Source of the DNA: Haliclona indistincta
Lineage: Eukaryota; Porifera; Demospongiae; Haplosclerida; Chalinidae
Direction: 5' to 3'
NCBI GenBank assembly: GCA_964017065.1
Contig: OZ024790.1
Location: 9,368,887-9,432,886, forward strand
Length of the DNA stretch: 64,000 nt
Positions 46,640 to 57,416 of this stretch are shown in pieces; positions within the stretch are counted from its first letter, which is position 1, and every line of letters starts with the position of its first letter. A model generated the notes under the pieces. It searched no databases and was not told where the DNA came from. It worked only from the letters and a program-made list of their open reading frames with translations. The position numbers and the translations under genes are program-made.

Positions 46640-48005
46640 TTAGTGATTAAAGCTCTCCATGAACACCAGAGACACAATCCATGCTCTGATGAAGTCTTTT
46701 TTGGAGTTTCTCGGTTTGGTTCCCCACTCCAAGCGGTTGTTGGAGACAGTGAACCCAAGAGAAGAGAGTATGGGCTCAAGATCAGGATCCTCCCAAGCAG
46801 ATCCTTTCCCAAGAAAGCGATGCAAATGAGACCATTTGGGAGTGTCTCTCAGCTGCAAAAAAAATACGCTGTCACACTTGAGCCGATTATTGTTTAAAAA
46901 AACTAAAAAGATTGCAACCACTACAGACTCTTTCACCTGTGAGAGAAGTCTGTATCGCTGAATCCTTTGCAGCGATACCATTTTTTCTGCAGTAGCCCCT
47001 CCAAGATCTGGACATGTAATGTAATAGACATACAATGTGTTATACACAAAGATAAGTGTTATACAGTAATTGTTATATACCGTGTGCAGTGTTTGTGTAA
47101 ATAAATAATTAGAGTCATGACTGCGTTGCCGTGGAGAATGTTCAGTTCATGTATCATGACATAGATATTGTCATGATCACAGTGACCAACAGCCAAGAAC
47201 TACAATGTGTCATTCTGATACAAAGTGTGCTGTCAGACTTATAATAATTGTTGGTGACTTTAATGTGTATTTTGAAGACTTTTAAGTTTACTCTTTGTGT
47301 AAAATTCTCCAGTATCCTGTGATAAATGATAAACAACTCACCACGCATTGCTTCAAAGCCGAGCAGCATTGCTTGTCTCTCGTCTGTCTGAGAGGCCTTG
47401 TCGGGACTGAGTGAGTCGAGAACCGACAGCACTTCGTGAGACAGCATCTGCTTGTGCTTGCTTCCTGACATATCTTTGCAACACTGTATTCATAAACACA
47501 ACTTATGTAAGGGTCATGAGGAACTTAGCTAGCTAGCTGAATCAATGCAGAATGTTCAAGCTGTTGGTACCTTGAGCAGTGCCGAAACTCCACCAAATGA
47601 CCAAACTTCCAGGAACTTTTTTAACTCTGTCACTAGACCATTATTTTTCATCAGCTTTTGCATGATCTCTTCATACTCATCAGCAATGTCTTTGAAAGAT
47701 AAAAACCGTAAAACTAGCAAGATAGAACAGCATGCTGGCTATGTAAACAGTTGTAATCTGCATAGATTTATAATTTTTGTCGAACCAGAGTAAGAATATT
47801 CATCGTAGTCATCCAGGCCAAACAGTTCCAGTACGTGGTGGTGCTCATGAGGAGCAGTTGTACTCGCGGTTGCACTAGGAGGTGTTTCTGATTCTTCGGG
47901 CGATGGTGGTGGATTCTTTCCAGCGTGATCGGTTGTAGTTGCGCCCCAGGCATCGCCATCAGCATGGAGGCTCTCAGACATATCCTTCATTTCTATAGCT
48001 GCCAT
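46640..48005 (-). CDS. Uncharacterised protein, 254 aa
   Basis: Five exons in minus order (48005-47786, 47689-47571, 47483-47342, 47007-46937, 46852-46640) sum to 765 nt with exact phase closure. The N-terminal 60 residues are disordered (Ser/Pro/Thr- and His-rich). The rest is predicted mostly helical: IADEYEEIMQKLMKNNG, LKKFLEVWSFGGVSALLK, KMVSLQRIQRYRLLSQ, and a C-terminal KKDFIRAWIVSLVFMESFNH. No family recognised. It shares a 291-bp divergent promoter with the plus-strand gene at 48297. Clean splicing and phase argue that it is real. Confidence 0.65.
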
Positions 48006-48296
48006 GATGATCTGACTAGCTCGCCCCTAGGCTGTTGGGGCTTTCAACCACGCAACCTTCTGTAAACCACGCCCTATACTATTTTGTGACTGGCTTAGCT
48101 TTGAAATCGTGATGAGAGTAGGTACAAGATTATATAAGTGTGTAGTGTTGTTCCTACTTTACTAGATTACGCTAGGCTTCGCACAAACATAGATAATTTA
48201 ACACGAAATTGTCTATGGCACAAACTAGTGAGTAAGCGGTAGTAACAGTTTTGGGGTGTGGCTGAACCGTTGCAGAAGATAAGGGCGTGGCTCACA

Positions 48297-49435
48297 ATGG
48301 AGGACCGTATGCGTTTGACTTGCTGCCCTGTGAGACGAATAGAGAGCAGAGCGACTTACAATGCAGGTTGCTACGAGGTAGATATATACCTCCTTATTAT
48401 TGTAAATCGAAAATCAGCTGATTCTGTTCGTGTTGTATTTGCAGGTGTGTCTAAAAAGAGCTGAGGATGGTGAGCACGCCATGATCAACACTGAGGTGCC
48501 CTGCTATCCCGCGCAGTTCAGCAAACTCACGCTAGACATGCTCAAGAGACAGTACGATATAACCGGTGAGTGAAAAACCGGGTATAGAAAAGCGAAAGGC
48601 ATGCCCAGAGTTTAACATCATAGCTACAATGCAGTGCTACCAACATGTACTTTCCCTTGTCGGTGCAGTTTTTTTGCGGCTGCTTTACATTTAATTTACT
48701 CCTGTCTGTGTCATGCAGTTTTGAAAATAACTGATTTGTGTACAATACTTAGGCAGTGCAGCAACTCCTCTCACAATGGTCGGAGGAGCAACCAACCAAC
48801 AGTCTCTTCTCAACGTCTTCTTCATTGTACCGATACCTACTGGTAACCATAATTATCTTTCAAGTCTTCGCAAACTGCTTATTACGCTTCTCTTTCTATA
48901 AATAGACACTTACAATGCTTCAAGTGAGGTCGAGTTCGTGAAACTGAGCAAATTGCTCAAGAAGCCGAGGACACTGAAAGATGACAGGTATCACTGGAAA
49001 CCACCCCACACCCACGTACACCCAACCATTTCAGTTCACTTTCCTGTTTGTCATAATTATTATTCTTAATTCACTTCTCCAGCCAATATCACTAATAGTC
49101 AACTGTACTAGCATTAGGTATCCTCTATCACTCCACATTAGCTCTGTCTCTTGTATTCATTGAGACAATTCCCTCCCTCTCTCTCTCTCTCTCTTTTTTT
49201 CTCTTTCAGAGAGATGCTGCTGCTTGTGGACCAATGGCTACGGGAACATCACTCTCTCTCAACTGTCAACATTGACCTCCTGTTCCCTGTGATGGGATCA
49301 ACTAAGGTCACCCCCGGCGGATCAGTCGTGAAAGAGGTCATCTCTAACCCACTTCATCAAGCTCATGTTCACCCGCCTGAAGATGCACTTGTAGTAGCAA
49401 TCAACAATCCCATGTTTCCAAGTACTAACCAGTAG
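48297..49435 (+). CDS. Uncharacterised protein, 199 aa
   Basis: Five exons (48297-48377, 48445-48565, 48753-48842, 48906-48987, 49210-49435) sum to 600 nt with exact phase closure. Start chosen at MEDRMRLTCCPVRR; an in-frame ATG lies upstream at 48258. Distinctive segments: AMINTEVPCYPAQFSKLTLD, SLLNVFFIVPIPTDTYN, and a Pro/Val-rich C-terminal region ending FPSTNQ. There is no signal peptide or membrane segment, and no family recognised. The last acceptor follows a CT microsatellite (49170-49200). The 3' end is about 650 bp from the end of the convergent DYNC2LI1 gene. Confidence 0.6.
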
Positions 49436-49806
49436 CTAGATAAAGAAAGCTCTCCTACTCCAAGAACAATTTCTAGTAATATCATGTGTACATTGTTGTA
49501 ATACCCACTAAGGAACCTAATCAAAACAATGTAACAGCATCAATAGATTGAGTTTGAAGAATTCCGATGATATTGTACACACATTAGCATTATCAGGTGA
49601 AGAATGTCACTTACAAATATTCTTTTTGGGAAACTAAAACTGAATCTAGTTACAGCAAGGGTTCACATAAAATTCGAACTAGGGATATACCACAATGTGA
49701 AATTTGTTTGTGTTAAGTAACGTGACGTGCATGTACGAGAGAGAGAGAGACAAAGAGAGAGAGAGAGGGGAGAGGGAGAGAGACAAAGAGAGAGAGAGAG
49801 GGGAGA

Positions 49807-49850
<44 letters not shown>

Positions 49851-50091
49851 GAGAGGGAGAGAGAGACAGAGGAGAGAGAGAGGGAGAGAGAGATAGAGAG
49901 GAGATAGAGAGAGGGAGAGAGAGACAGAGGAGATAGAGAGGGAGGGAAGCCCAAAGCATTAAATGAATCGCCAAAACAAAAATTTTGATAATATTATTTT
50001 TACAAATGACGTTTTCATGTGATTGCGCCACGTTCCTTGAATACATAGTTTTCTAGTTAGTTGGAATAAAAAAATAATTTCATGTCTTGTT
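49436..50091. repeat. Intergenic with (GA)n microsatellite
   Basis: 49737-49945 is a compound GA/GAGAGG run of about 210 bp; long frames in it are low-complexity artefacts. The rest is the convergent 3' spacer, with 3' UTRs of both neighbours expected. Confidence 0.8.
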
Positions 50092-53091
50092 CTATACTAC
50101 ACCAGTCGATTCACTGGCTAGTCCACGAGCTCTACGCTCTGATTGTCTGCGATATCGTTCCAACTCCTGAAGTGAACAAAGAATAAGCACAGGTTAGAGC
50201 ACGCACAGTGGTACGTACCTCGTCCTTTTGTGTTCTCATCGAATCAACCGATGGTTCGTGATATTTTGGGTCCTTACAGGGATCATCAGTATGCTGAGGG
50301 TTAGTGGAGACCTGCAAGCACAACAAGCAAGTAAACACATGCTTCTATAACTACAGCACACCAGGAGCGTATAAGGGGAAGGAGCGTGTAACTAATAGAA
50401 ATATCGGAGTCTAAAGTCCGCCGCTTGCGCTGCAAAAACCTTCCGTATAAGGAAGGTTTTTGCAGGCCGCATAAGACAGCGACCATAGCTCTGGCTGAAC
50501 GCTTGCTTGTTTTAGCCGGAGACGGGCAGGATGAAACGTGGATAAATGTATAGGTAGGAAATAGCGAGCCACAACGCGCAAAGAAAGGCCCAAGTTTTAA
50601 GTAGCAACAGCGCACGGCGGCAGACTTTAGACTTCGATATTACTAAGCGTATACGGTAGTTGAGCGCTCCTTCCCCTTATACGCTCCTGGTACAGTACAC
50701 CAGGAAAACACAAAGTACAGGGCAATGAAAACTTATAGAGCACGTCAAATACGTTTATGAACCATGTCATTCACAATTGAAATAAATTCCAGGGCTGTAA
50801 TTCCATAAGCTAGCATAGCATAGCAACAGTGTGCATATCAAAACAATCCTGACCCTGAAGCAGTTCACGGTACATGCAGTCACGCTCAAGAGCTGGTACC
50901 ACACACCAACGCTATGACAATAGAAACCAAGTCCATCTTAGCATACTGTACAGCGGGAAATTTTCGCAGGAGAAATTTTGCGAATTTTAGGCTATTCACG
51001 AAACTTTTATCCGCGAATGTCTTGTTATAGTTGACAAAGATAGGCAAATAGCGCTGATTCGCGACCTCTATCTCACGCATTCGTGAAAATTTCTCCCGCG
51101 AAAATTTCCTGCGATACGGTATGCTATCATTTGACAGCTGTTACACATCTCCAAAGCCAGTGTGATTTTAAATCATAGCAAGGTGAAGAACTTCACCCGA
51201 TAAAAGACATTGACACACTTCACTGACCATAAAACACCTTCTCTGACTAACATACATTTGCAACACGAGCAGCCTCTCTTAAAAAAGACACAAACCTAGG
51301 CTCAATGCATTTTTACTACACCGGAACCCCTCTAATCTGGACACACCAGGGACCCACAAATGATGTGCTTACTAGAGATGTGTCCTCATTTCAGAGGGCG
51401 TCAAACAACCTTATTTGGGTGCCACACGCAATGACTACATGTCCGTATCTTAGAGGTGCCCACAGGGGGGGAGGTTTTACTTGAGGCTAGCTGACAGAGG
51501 AACTTGCTAACTTGTTATCATTGAAAGAAGACCGTGTGTAACATTGTCACCACAAAATCCTCAATAAATTACTACATCCGTTGCTGTTATCTTAAAGTGA
51601 TTTCTCCATCCTGTGTGAGCCAGCTACCCACACACACACTATAGTAAAGACAACTCACCTGCGGATAGAAACCACAGTATGCCTGCCTCCATAGCTCAAC
51701 TGGATTCCTAATACAACACAAAACGACAGCTAACACAATAATACAAGTCATGTGATAGCAGAAATATGCACTAAAATTCAAAAAATACTACTATTGCGTC
51801 ATACAATAGACTGACTTGATCATCAATATAAAAGTGCAGCCCACAACTGAAGCAAAATGCTGAAGTGTACTTACTTAGCACTGATGCGCTCTAGGTCACC
51901 CGAGGTCAAAGATGGAACCCCTAAAGTGACAGAACAAACACAAAACAGTCAAATGTGATAGTTCTTGAAAACACACGAATCATGATGCTATCATTGCCGA
52001 CCAAATCCTGTGTTCTTGTTTATTCAAATTTGTTAGAATGTTGCACGAATTTTAACAGCGCTTCGTACACTCGTTTATTTAAGAATGGTATGTTTATCGC
52101 TAATACAAGATTACTCCACCTAGACGCCTCAACATGGACTCCTTCCATGAATAATAGTCTGATGATTTTCAAGAGAGGGATACTTTTCTTAATAAGTGTA
52201 CTTTTGTGATGGACAAGTGGTTTTGTTTGCAAATATGTTAACGTGGTTACAGGCGTGGAAAGCCCCAGCCAGCTACTATGGATCATACAAGAATTCACAC
52301 CATGGTCAATGTAACTGCCAAACTAGGTGTGTGGTCAATAATGTTTCCTGTTGCTTTAGTTAAAATTAATGCAATGAATAAAGATAATACCATACTAAGC
52401 CTCTCTATTACTGGATGGTCATGCATTCCATTGCACCACGATCTGGTGGATTAGTTATATTACCTTAAGACGCCAACTGTTAGGTGCAATAGAGTATATA
52501 CGCATTCCAGAAATAAACCACGGACGATGGTAAAGAGACAGCGTACAGTGTAGGTGCATGGTTGAAAGGATATATATACAGCATAGCTTGCTGATGACAA
52601 GTCACCAAGAATCTTACATTTTAAGCAATTTCAAATAATTACAAGAGCTTAACAGTACATCCCAATACATCATTTGGAAAAGGACCAACATTTTTGCAGA
52701 GGTTTTGGCCTCAAAACCTTACACCCTTTTCCGAAAAACCTTCATTTATGTGTACCCTTTTCCGCATGCATGCATGGGCGTTCTGTTGATGCAGACACTT
52801 TATTGTTTAGACAGCAACAATATGGATGTGGTCACCTATTTGTCCAAGAGCGTCCGATCCAGCTGGGACTACAAGCGGCTTGGTGTGATCCATTGAGACC
52901 ATGTGACTATAGGAGACATCAAAGAGTGGTAACATTGACAACATAACAAGAGAAGAGGCTTTGTAAAGCTCACTTTAGCGGTACTCCGAAGGCAAAGTGA
53001 TTTATTAGCTGTTTGGTACGATTGACCAGAACATCAGATTTTGAACTGAAGTACTAAAAACGAAAATTTTATTAGCAAGAAACATTCAAGC

Positions 53092-53124
<33 letters not shown>

Positions 53125-53362
53125 CCTCCTGCTCTCTCCCTCTCCCTCCCTCTCTCTCTCTCTCTCACCCCTCTTCTCCTGATTTTTCTCTACTTACCAG
53201 CAGTGAAGCACCATTCATGTGAGCCATAAATCGAAGTGTCTTGGATATGATTTTCTTCTTCTCTGGATCATAGTCCTGGAACACGTCGTACTTGGTGCCC
53301 ACGATAGTTACAGGAACGAGCAGAGGAGAAACCAGCTCTTGATCCTGGGATGAAAGAGAGAG

Positions 53363-53448
<86 letters not shown>

Positions 53449-53884
53449 AGGGAGAGAGAGAGAGAGAGAGCAAGAGAGAGAGAGAGAGAGAGAGAGAAAG
53501 AGGGGGAGAGAAATGAAGGGAGAGTATATGACTCAAATGAAAAGACGGCATGACAGCTATTGACAAGGTACAGCATCATCACAGTAAATTGAGTCTAGTG
53601 AGCATAGCATCATTGCCGTGGTATTTTACAATACCAGTCACAATCGAAATAATATGTTACTCATTATACATTCTAGTGTGATAAGTTGACATGATTTAAA
53701 AAGGTCAAGCACAGAATGCAGTCTCGGTCATGTTTTTAGCAGAATTTAGTTGTCAAGGTTTTACTGTAGCTCACAGGATGGTCTTCACCATAACGGTGCC
53801 ATGCTCTTTTTCTCAATCGTGTAGCAAGGTCACGATTGGTCTCCTTTATTTCTGATAGCACTGAACTGGTACGCTGCTTGATCT

Positions 53885-53953
<69 letters not shown>

Positions 53954-54513
53954 AGAGAGAAGAGAGAGAGTTCATGAAAGAAGGAGAGACAAAGCCATAA
54001 TGTGCAAGTCAAAAGAACAGAAAGAGGTGCCATAAACTAATTACTACAGAACGGCAGGTGAGGACAGCTGTTGTAAAGGGCACTCACTTGAGTGAGAAAC
54101 AAACTCAGTGTAGACCATAGCTCTTCAGGTTTAGACAGATCCAGAACAATCATCACAGACAAAGTGCTACATGTATATAAAATTGACATAACACTCAATA
54201 TACTACACTGTGCCCACAACCATAATATTCAGACTCTCACTATCTTTGTTATTACCACAACACACTGACAAGTCTACCATCACCTCCACACGCACAACCA
54301 CACTATAAATTTATTTCTTGCACACCTGATAGTTTCAGCACTGATGGGAACGTCAAGCAGTTTAGCAAGATGGGTTCCACCGCCAAGCTCCCAGATGTGT
54401 GTAACATCCTTAGCCTGGAGAGATGGAAGGAAGGAAGAAAGGAAAGTAGAGAGAGAGGGGGGTAAGGGAAGTGATTGAGAGAGGGAAAGCGAGAGTCAGG
54501 AAGAGAAAGAGAG

Positions 54514-54582
<69 letters not shown>

Positions 54583-54583
54583 T

Positions 54584-54625
<42 letters not shown>

Positions 54626-55776
54626 CAAGAAAGAAGGGGAAAAAGAGAATGCACGTTGATAATGACTTGCTTTCTTAGACAACAATGAGCAGAGCGTGAG
54701 GAGGAGTGAATACACGTGATGCATCATAATCGTATTATACCAAAGTTTTATGCATCCCATGAATGCAGCTGTATTCCATAAACAACCACACAAATACCTA
54801 CCTAGTACTATCATTTGAGCGTGTTTTGATATACATGTACCTTCACAAACCACAATAATACTCCAGTTAGCATGCATCTCCATACACAGCTCAACTGGAG
54901 GCCACAGTATGCGTGACACCTTACACAAACCATACTACGAGTATACTGTGCAACACAAACACAAGAGTCCAACCACGCACTACAGCAATGCACTAAATGA
55001 TATTAGTATGCCTTATATGCGTGCATGTACATCTGTACTACAGCGCATGCTTTATCTTCCCCCTTAGTACAAGCACCTGGAATGCCCCTCGAGAAGGTTA
55101 CCCTTCAACGACATTCTCTGCTCTAAATGATTAAGTTCAGGCGTACTGTTCTAGAGAGGTATTAATGTGTACAGCAAAATTTCATTTAGAGTATAGCCCT
55201 CATGCACAGTCCACATGGTTTAGAGAGAGATGTTCAGTACAGTGGAAGAGATTCGAGACCGCTTATAATTATGTTCAATGATGGTTTAGAGAAATTAGGT
55301 AATATCACGCAAACATTCTATAAGCTTCTAATGGGCACTGTCGTGTGTCTGGGTACAAGACAGTACTCACAAAGTTGGTTCCTTGAGCTCGACGTCCGAA
55401 CGTGTACTCAAGAGCTGTTGTTGGCTTTGCAGACTCCTCTCTGTCTAGAAATCTCAAAATAATTGTGGTCTTGCCCTAGCATGAATTGGAAAAAAAACTT
55501 ATATACTACAATTAGGCTATAGGCTTACAGAATTTTTGCTTCCAACAAAGAATACGTGACTCTCCTTTTTCCCAACTTTTTCACTTGTCTTTGAATCTAC
55601 AAGCATTTGACTCAATACCATTAAAATTTGACCCACTTACTTAGTCTAGATTCTTCTAATGCGAGGCTCCAAATGTTTTTGAATCCCTCTCCTTCTCTGT
55701 ATTAGAAATGAGCGTTAATTAGAATAATATTTATAGTCGTCAAACTTTACCGCTGTTTTAGTTTTTCCTTTGACAT
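50092..55776 (-). CDS. DYNC2LI1: Cytoplasmic dynein-2 light intermediate chain 1
   Basis: Fourteen exons give 363 aa in one frame: 55776-55751, 55696-55641, 55596-55529, 55475-55371, 54414-54326, 54166-54088, 53882-53775, 53344-53198, 53053-52974, 52906-52836, 51920-51875, 51707-51659, 50311-50219, 50166-50092. Human DYNC2LI1 is about 351 aa. Landmarks: P-loop [16 protein letters not shown] (codons split across exons 3-4), [72 protein letters not shown] and ALGQIGVPSL. The protein is the Ras-like subunit of the retrograde intraflagellar transport motor and is needed for cilia. Introns carry long CT-type microsatellites (sense strand) and two MITEs. A perfect X-box lies 242 bp upstream of the start codon. 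Identification is secure. Confidence 0.93.
50361..50690. mobile_element. 330-bp MITE in DYNC2LI1 last-but-one intron region, 9-bp target duplication
   Basis: Terminal inverted repeats CCAGGAGCGTATAAGGGGAA / TTCCCCTTATACGCTCCTGG extend inward for about 60 bp with gaps. It is flanked by TACAGCACA (50352-50360) and TACAGTACA (50691-50699), 8 of 9 identical. A second hairpin (AAAAACCTTCC / GGAAGGTTTTT) lies at about 50436-50463. The insertion is between exons 12 and 13. Duplication size suggests a MULE-like mobiliser; ends differ from the 19.8-kb family. Confidence 0.8.
50939..51126. mobile_element. Short palindromic MITE in DYNC2LI1 intron
   Basis: The left end (TAGCATACTGTACAGCGGG, AAATTTTCGC, GGAGAAATTTT) is matched in reverse by the right end up to TACGGTATGCTA, with CG/TG differences. 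The target could be a TA dinucleotide. No coding. Confidence 0.65.
53345..53515 (-). repeat. (CT)n microsatellite before DYNC2LI1 exon 8
   Basis: About 150 bp of CT repeats on the coding strand ending about 14 bp before the acceptor of exon 8, effectively an expanded polypyrimidine tract. Confidence 0.9.
53886..53970 (-). repeat. (CT)n microsatellite before DYNC2LI1 exon 7
   Basis: About 80 bp of CT repeats on the coding strand running almost directly into the CTTCTCAG acceptor of exon 7. Confidence 0.9.
54434..54625 (-). repeat. (CT)n microsatellite before DYNC2LI1 exon 5
   Basis: Compound CT repeats on the coding strand followed by a CTTCC-rich stretch that ends at the CTCCAG acceptor of exon 5. 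Confidence 0.9.
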
Positions 55777-55978
55777 TTCTGCTTCTGTACGTAGACTGGG
55801 TACTTCACACAACCTTTTACACCTTTCCAGCGACAGAGAAGATTCACAGACAACGCCGAAATCTGCAAACACGCTGTGGGTTGGCGCGCCAAAGTGTTTA
55901 GCGCGCGTTTCTATAGTGATAAACAAAGACCGCCTACCCACGTGTAATCCCCTGTTTTGATTTGGTTGTTATCAAAAC

Positions 55979-56232
55979 ATGGCTTTGAACTCGACCCCAA
56001 GAATGTCCCCAACTTCTGTTGCCGAGCAACGAACACATTCCAGCCCACCAGTCCTAAAGAGTAAGCGAAAAGGACATTCAACTAAAATACATTCCTAAAG
56101 AAGGCAATAATTACTACACTGCTTTAACAGCTACTTTCAGACTTTGCCAACACTGGACTTGTAGACATAAACAGCCTTGCTATGACGTACACAACTTACC
56201 CTTCACTCAATGGTTGGCTAGTGATGCCCTGA
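55979..56232 (+). CDS. Small spliced gene, 57 aa, divergent from DYNC2LI1
   Basis: Exons 55979-56060 and 56141-56232 (intron 80 bp, GTAAGC...TTTCAG) give 57 codons and a stop in frame: MALNSTPRMSPTSVAEQ at the start, NFANTGLVDINSLAMTYTTY further on. I do not recognise it. Its start codon is 202 bp from the DYNC2LI1 start on the other strand. Its last 37 bp overlap the end of RWDD3 on the opposite strand. Shared position with an X-box suggests a small ciliary protein, but this is a guess. The evidence is phase closure and good splice sites only. Confidence 0.4.
56018..56030. promoter_or_regulatory. RFX X-box between DYNC2LI1 and its divergent neighbour
   Basis: GTTGCCGAGCAAC fits the X-box form GTNRCC-N(0-3)-RGYAAC exactly, with a 1-bp spacer. 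RFX factors use such sites to switch on ciliary genes, and dynein-2 genes are classic targets in nematodes and vertebrates. It is 242 bp upstream of the DYNC2LI1 start codon. Confidence 0.7.
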
Positions 56233-56996
56233 TACAAAACGGACATCAACTTCTCTTTGCACGGTTTTCCTCGCTTGTCTACATCCACAGATGAAGTCCT
56301 CCATCTTTTCAAAAACTCATGCACATCTTCCTCTGTTCCTTTCAGTAGAACAAATACTCTGTGTGGGCCGGCATTAGCTACATGACAGAACACATTTAGC
56401 TCATAAGCCCACTTGCGCAAAATCCCTAGGTAGTGCGCTTCACTACGCATGTGCTCTAGTCTAACAAGGCAAAAGTTCATGGATGGGGAGGAAGAGGAGG
56501 AGGTGGTAAGGGAGGGACTGTTGGCAGTAGAGAGAGTGCCTGTGGTTTGAAAGCTGCTTTTATAGCGGGCTTGACCTCTAATAGACAATTCAGTAACTGA
56601 TGAATCATCTGATAAAGAAGTGGTGATGTCATTCTGTACAGCTTCTTTTATGAAAGTAATTACATCGAGAAGGGAGGGGTGAGGAACGAGTGAGGAGGCA
56701 TGGTCGTGTGCGGCTAGTTCGAGCCGAGATGTTTCAAAATCAGATGAAGAAAGCTTGATTGCTGGAGGGGTGGTTGGATAGGAGGACAGTATGGTGAGTT
56801 CAATAACTAGTGTAATGACAGGGGCACACTCATGATGGACTGGTACGGTGAGTTTGAGTGTAACGGGGAACGAAGGATGATCATCGGAACATTCTGGATA
56901 TATAACGAGCTCTCTGTTACCACAGTACACGCTGCCGAGCACAAGAAGCTCTTCCTTCAGCTCGATCCAAGAGGTCATCGCTGCTTCATCTGCCAT
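56196..56996 (-). CDS. RWDD3: RWD domain-containing protein 3 (RSUME-type)
   Basis: Single exon; from the start at 56996 (MADEAAMTSWIELKEELLVL) it is 266 aa, matching human RWDD3 (267 aa). An N-terminal RWD domain (about residues 9-115; LKEELLVLGSVYC, TILSSYPTTPPAIKL) is followed by a Ser/Thr-rich linker and a C-terminal domain with LEHMRSEAHYLGILRKWA, VFVLLKGTEEDVHEFLK and SSVDVDKRGKPCKEKLMSVL, diagnostic for RWDD3. The vertebrate protein enhances SUMO conjugation by binding UBC9. An in-frame ATG also exists at 57035, but the 56996 start matches the family. It is divergent from midnolin, and its 3' end overlaps the small plus-strand gene. Confidence 0.88.
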   Translation of the reverse strand: MADEAAMTSWIELKEELLVLGSVYCGNRELVIYPECSDDHPSFPVTLKLTVPVHHECAPVITLVIELTILSSYPTTPPAIKLSSSDFETSRLELAAHDHASSLVPHPSLLDVITFIKEAVQNDITTSLSDDSSVTELSIRGQARYKSSFQTTGTLSTANSPSLTTSSSSSPSMNFCLVRLEHMRSEAHYLGILRKWAYELNVFCHVANAGPHRVFVLLKGTEEDVHEFLKRWRTSSVDVDKRGKPCKEKLMSVLYQGITSQPLSEG

Positions 56997-57416
56997 TAGA
57001 TTATGGGCGTGGTCATTAATTTCTGCAGAGATCATTTCCCTACAGACTTATCGACGCTAGCCAACTTGTGGGTGTGCCAGCCTGCACTGTTGGCAGGTGT
57101 TACTTGTGTAGGGCGAGTCCAGAGGTTTCGCAGCCACGCAGTGTGTACTTTGTGGACAGCGGCCGGTGTGTATTTCTCATCCAGTACGAGTATTTCCCGT
57201 GCTGGTAATTAAGGTCATTCTAATACTTGGCCGTACACTGTGATAGCTGCCAACTGCTGCGCTATTCAACTTGTTGGTCGAAAGCCGAGTCGAGCCAAGG
57301 CATTCCGGGAAGCTAGCAAGCACATCGCCCGTACGTGTCGCCGCAAGCTTGAAGTGCAGCTGTCTACACGCTCTCTCCCAGCCCGCCCCGTTACAAAGAT
57401 TCGTTAGGAGAAGGCA
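56997..57416. promoter_or_regulatory. Divergent promoter region of RWDD3 and midnolin
   Basis: 420 bp between the two start codons, relatively GC-rich to the right. Two plus-strand stretches here stay open and look protein-like (about 57046-57190 and 57240-57409), but I could not build a start or a joined frame. Confidence 0.4.

Noticed and set aside
49663..50046. Long open frames of Ser/Leu or Arg/Glu repeats at 49.7, 53.3, 53.9, 54.5 and 63.6 kb
   Set aside because: They are translations of CT/GA microsatellites with no coding content.
51320..51480. Possible Tigger-like MITE in DYNC2LI1 intron (AACCCCTCTAATCTGGACAC phrases)
   Set aside because: Looks similar to pogo-type sequence but no convincing pair of inverted ends was found.
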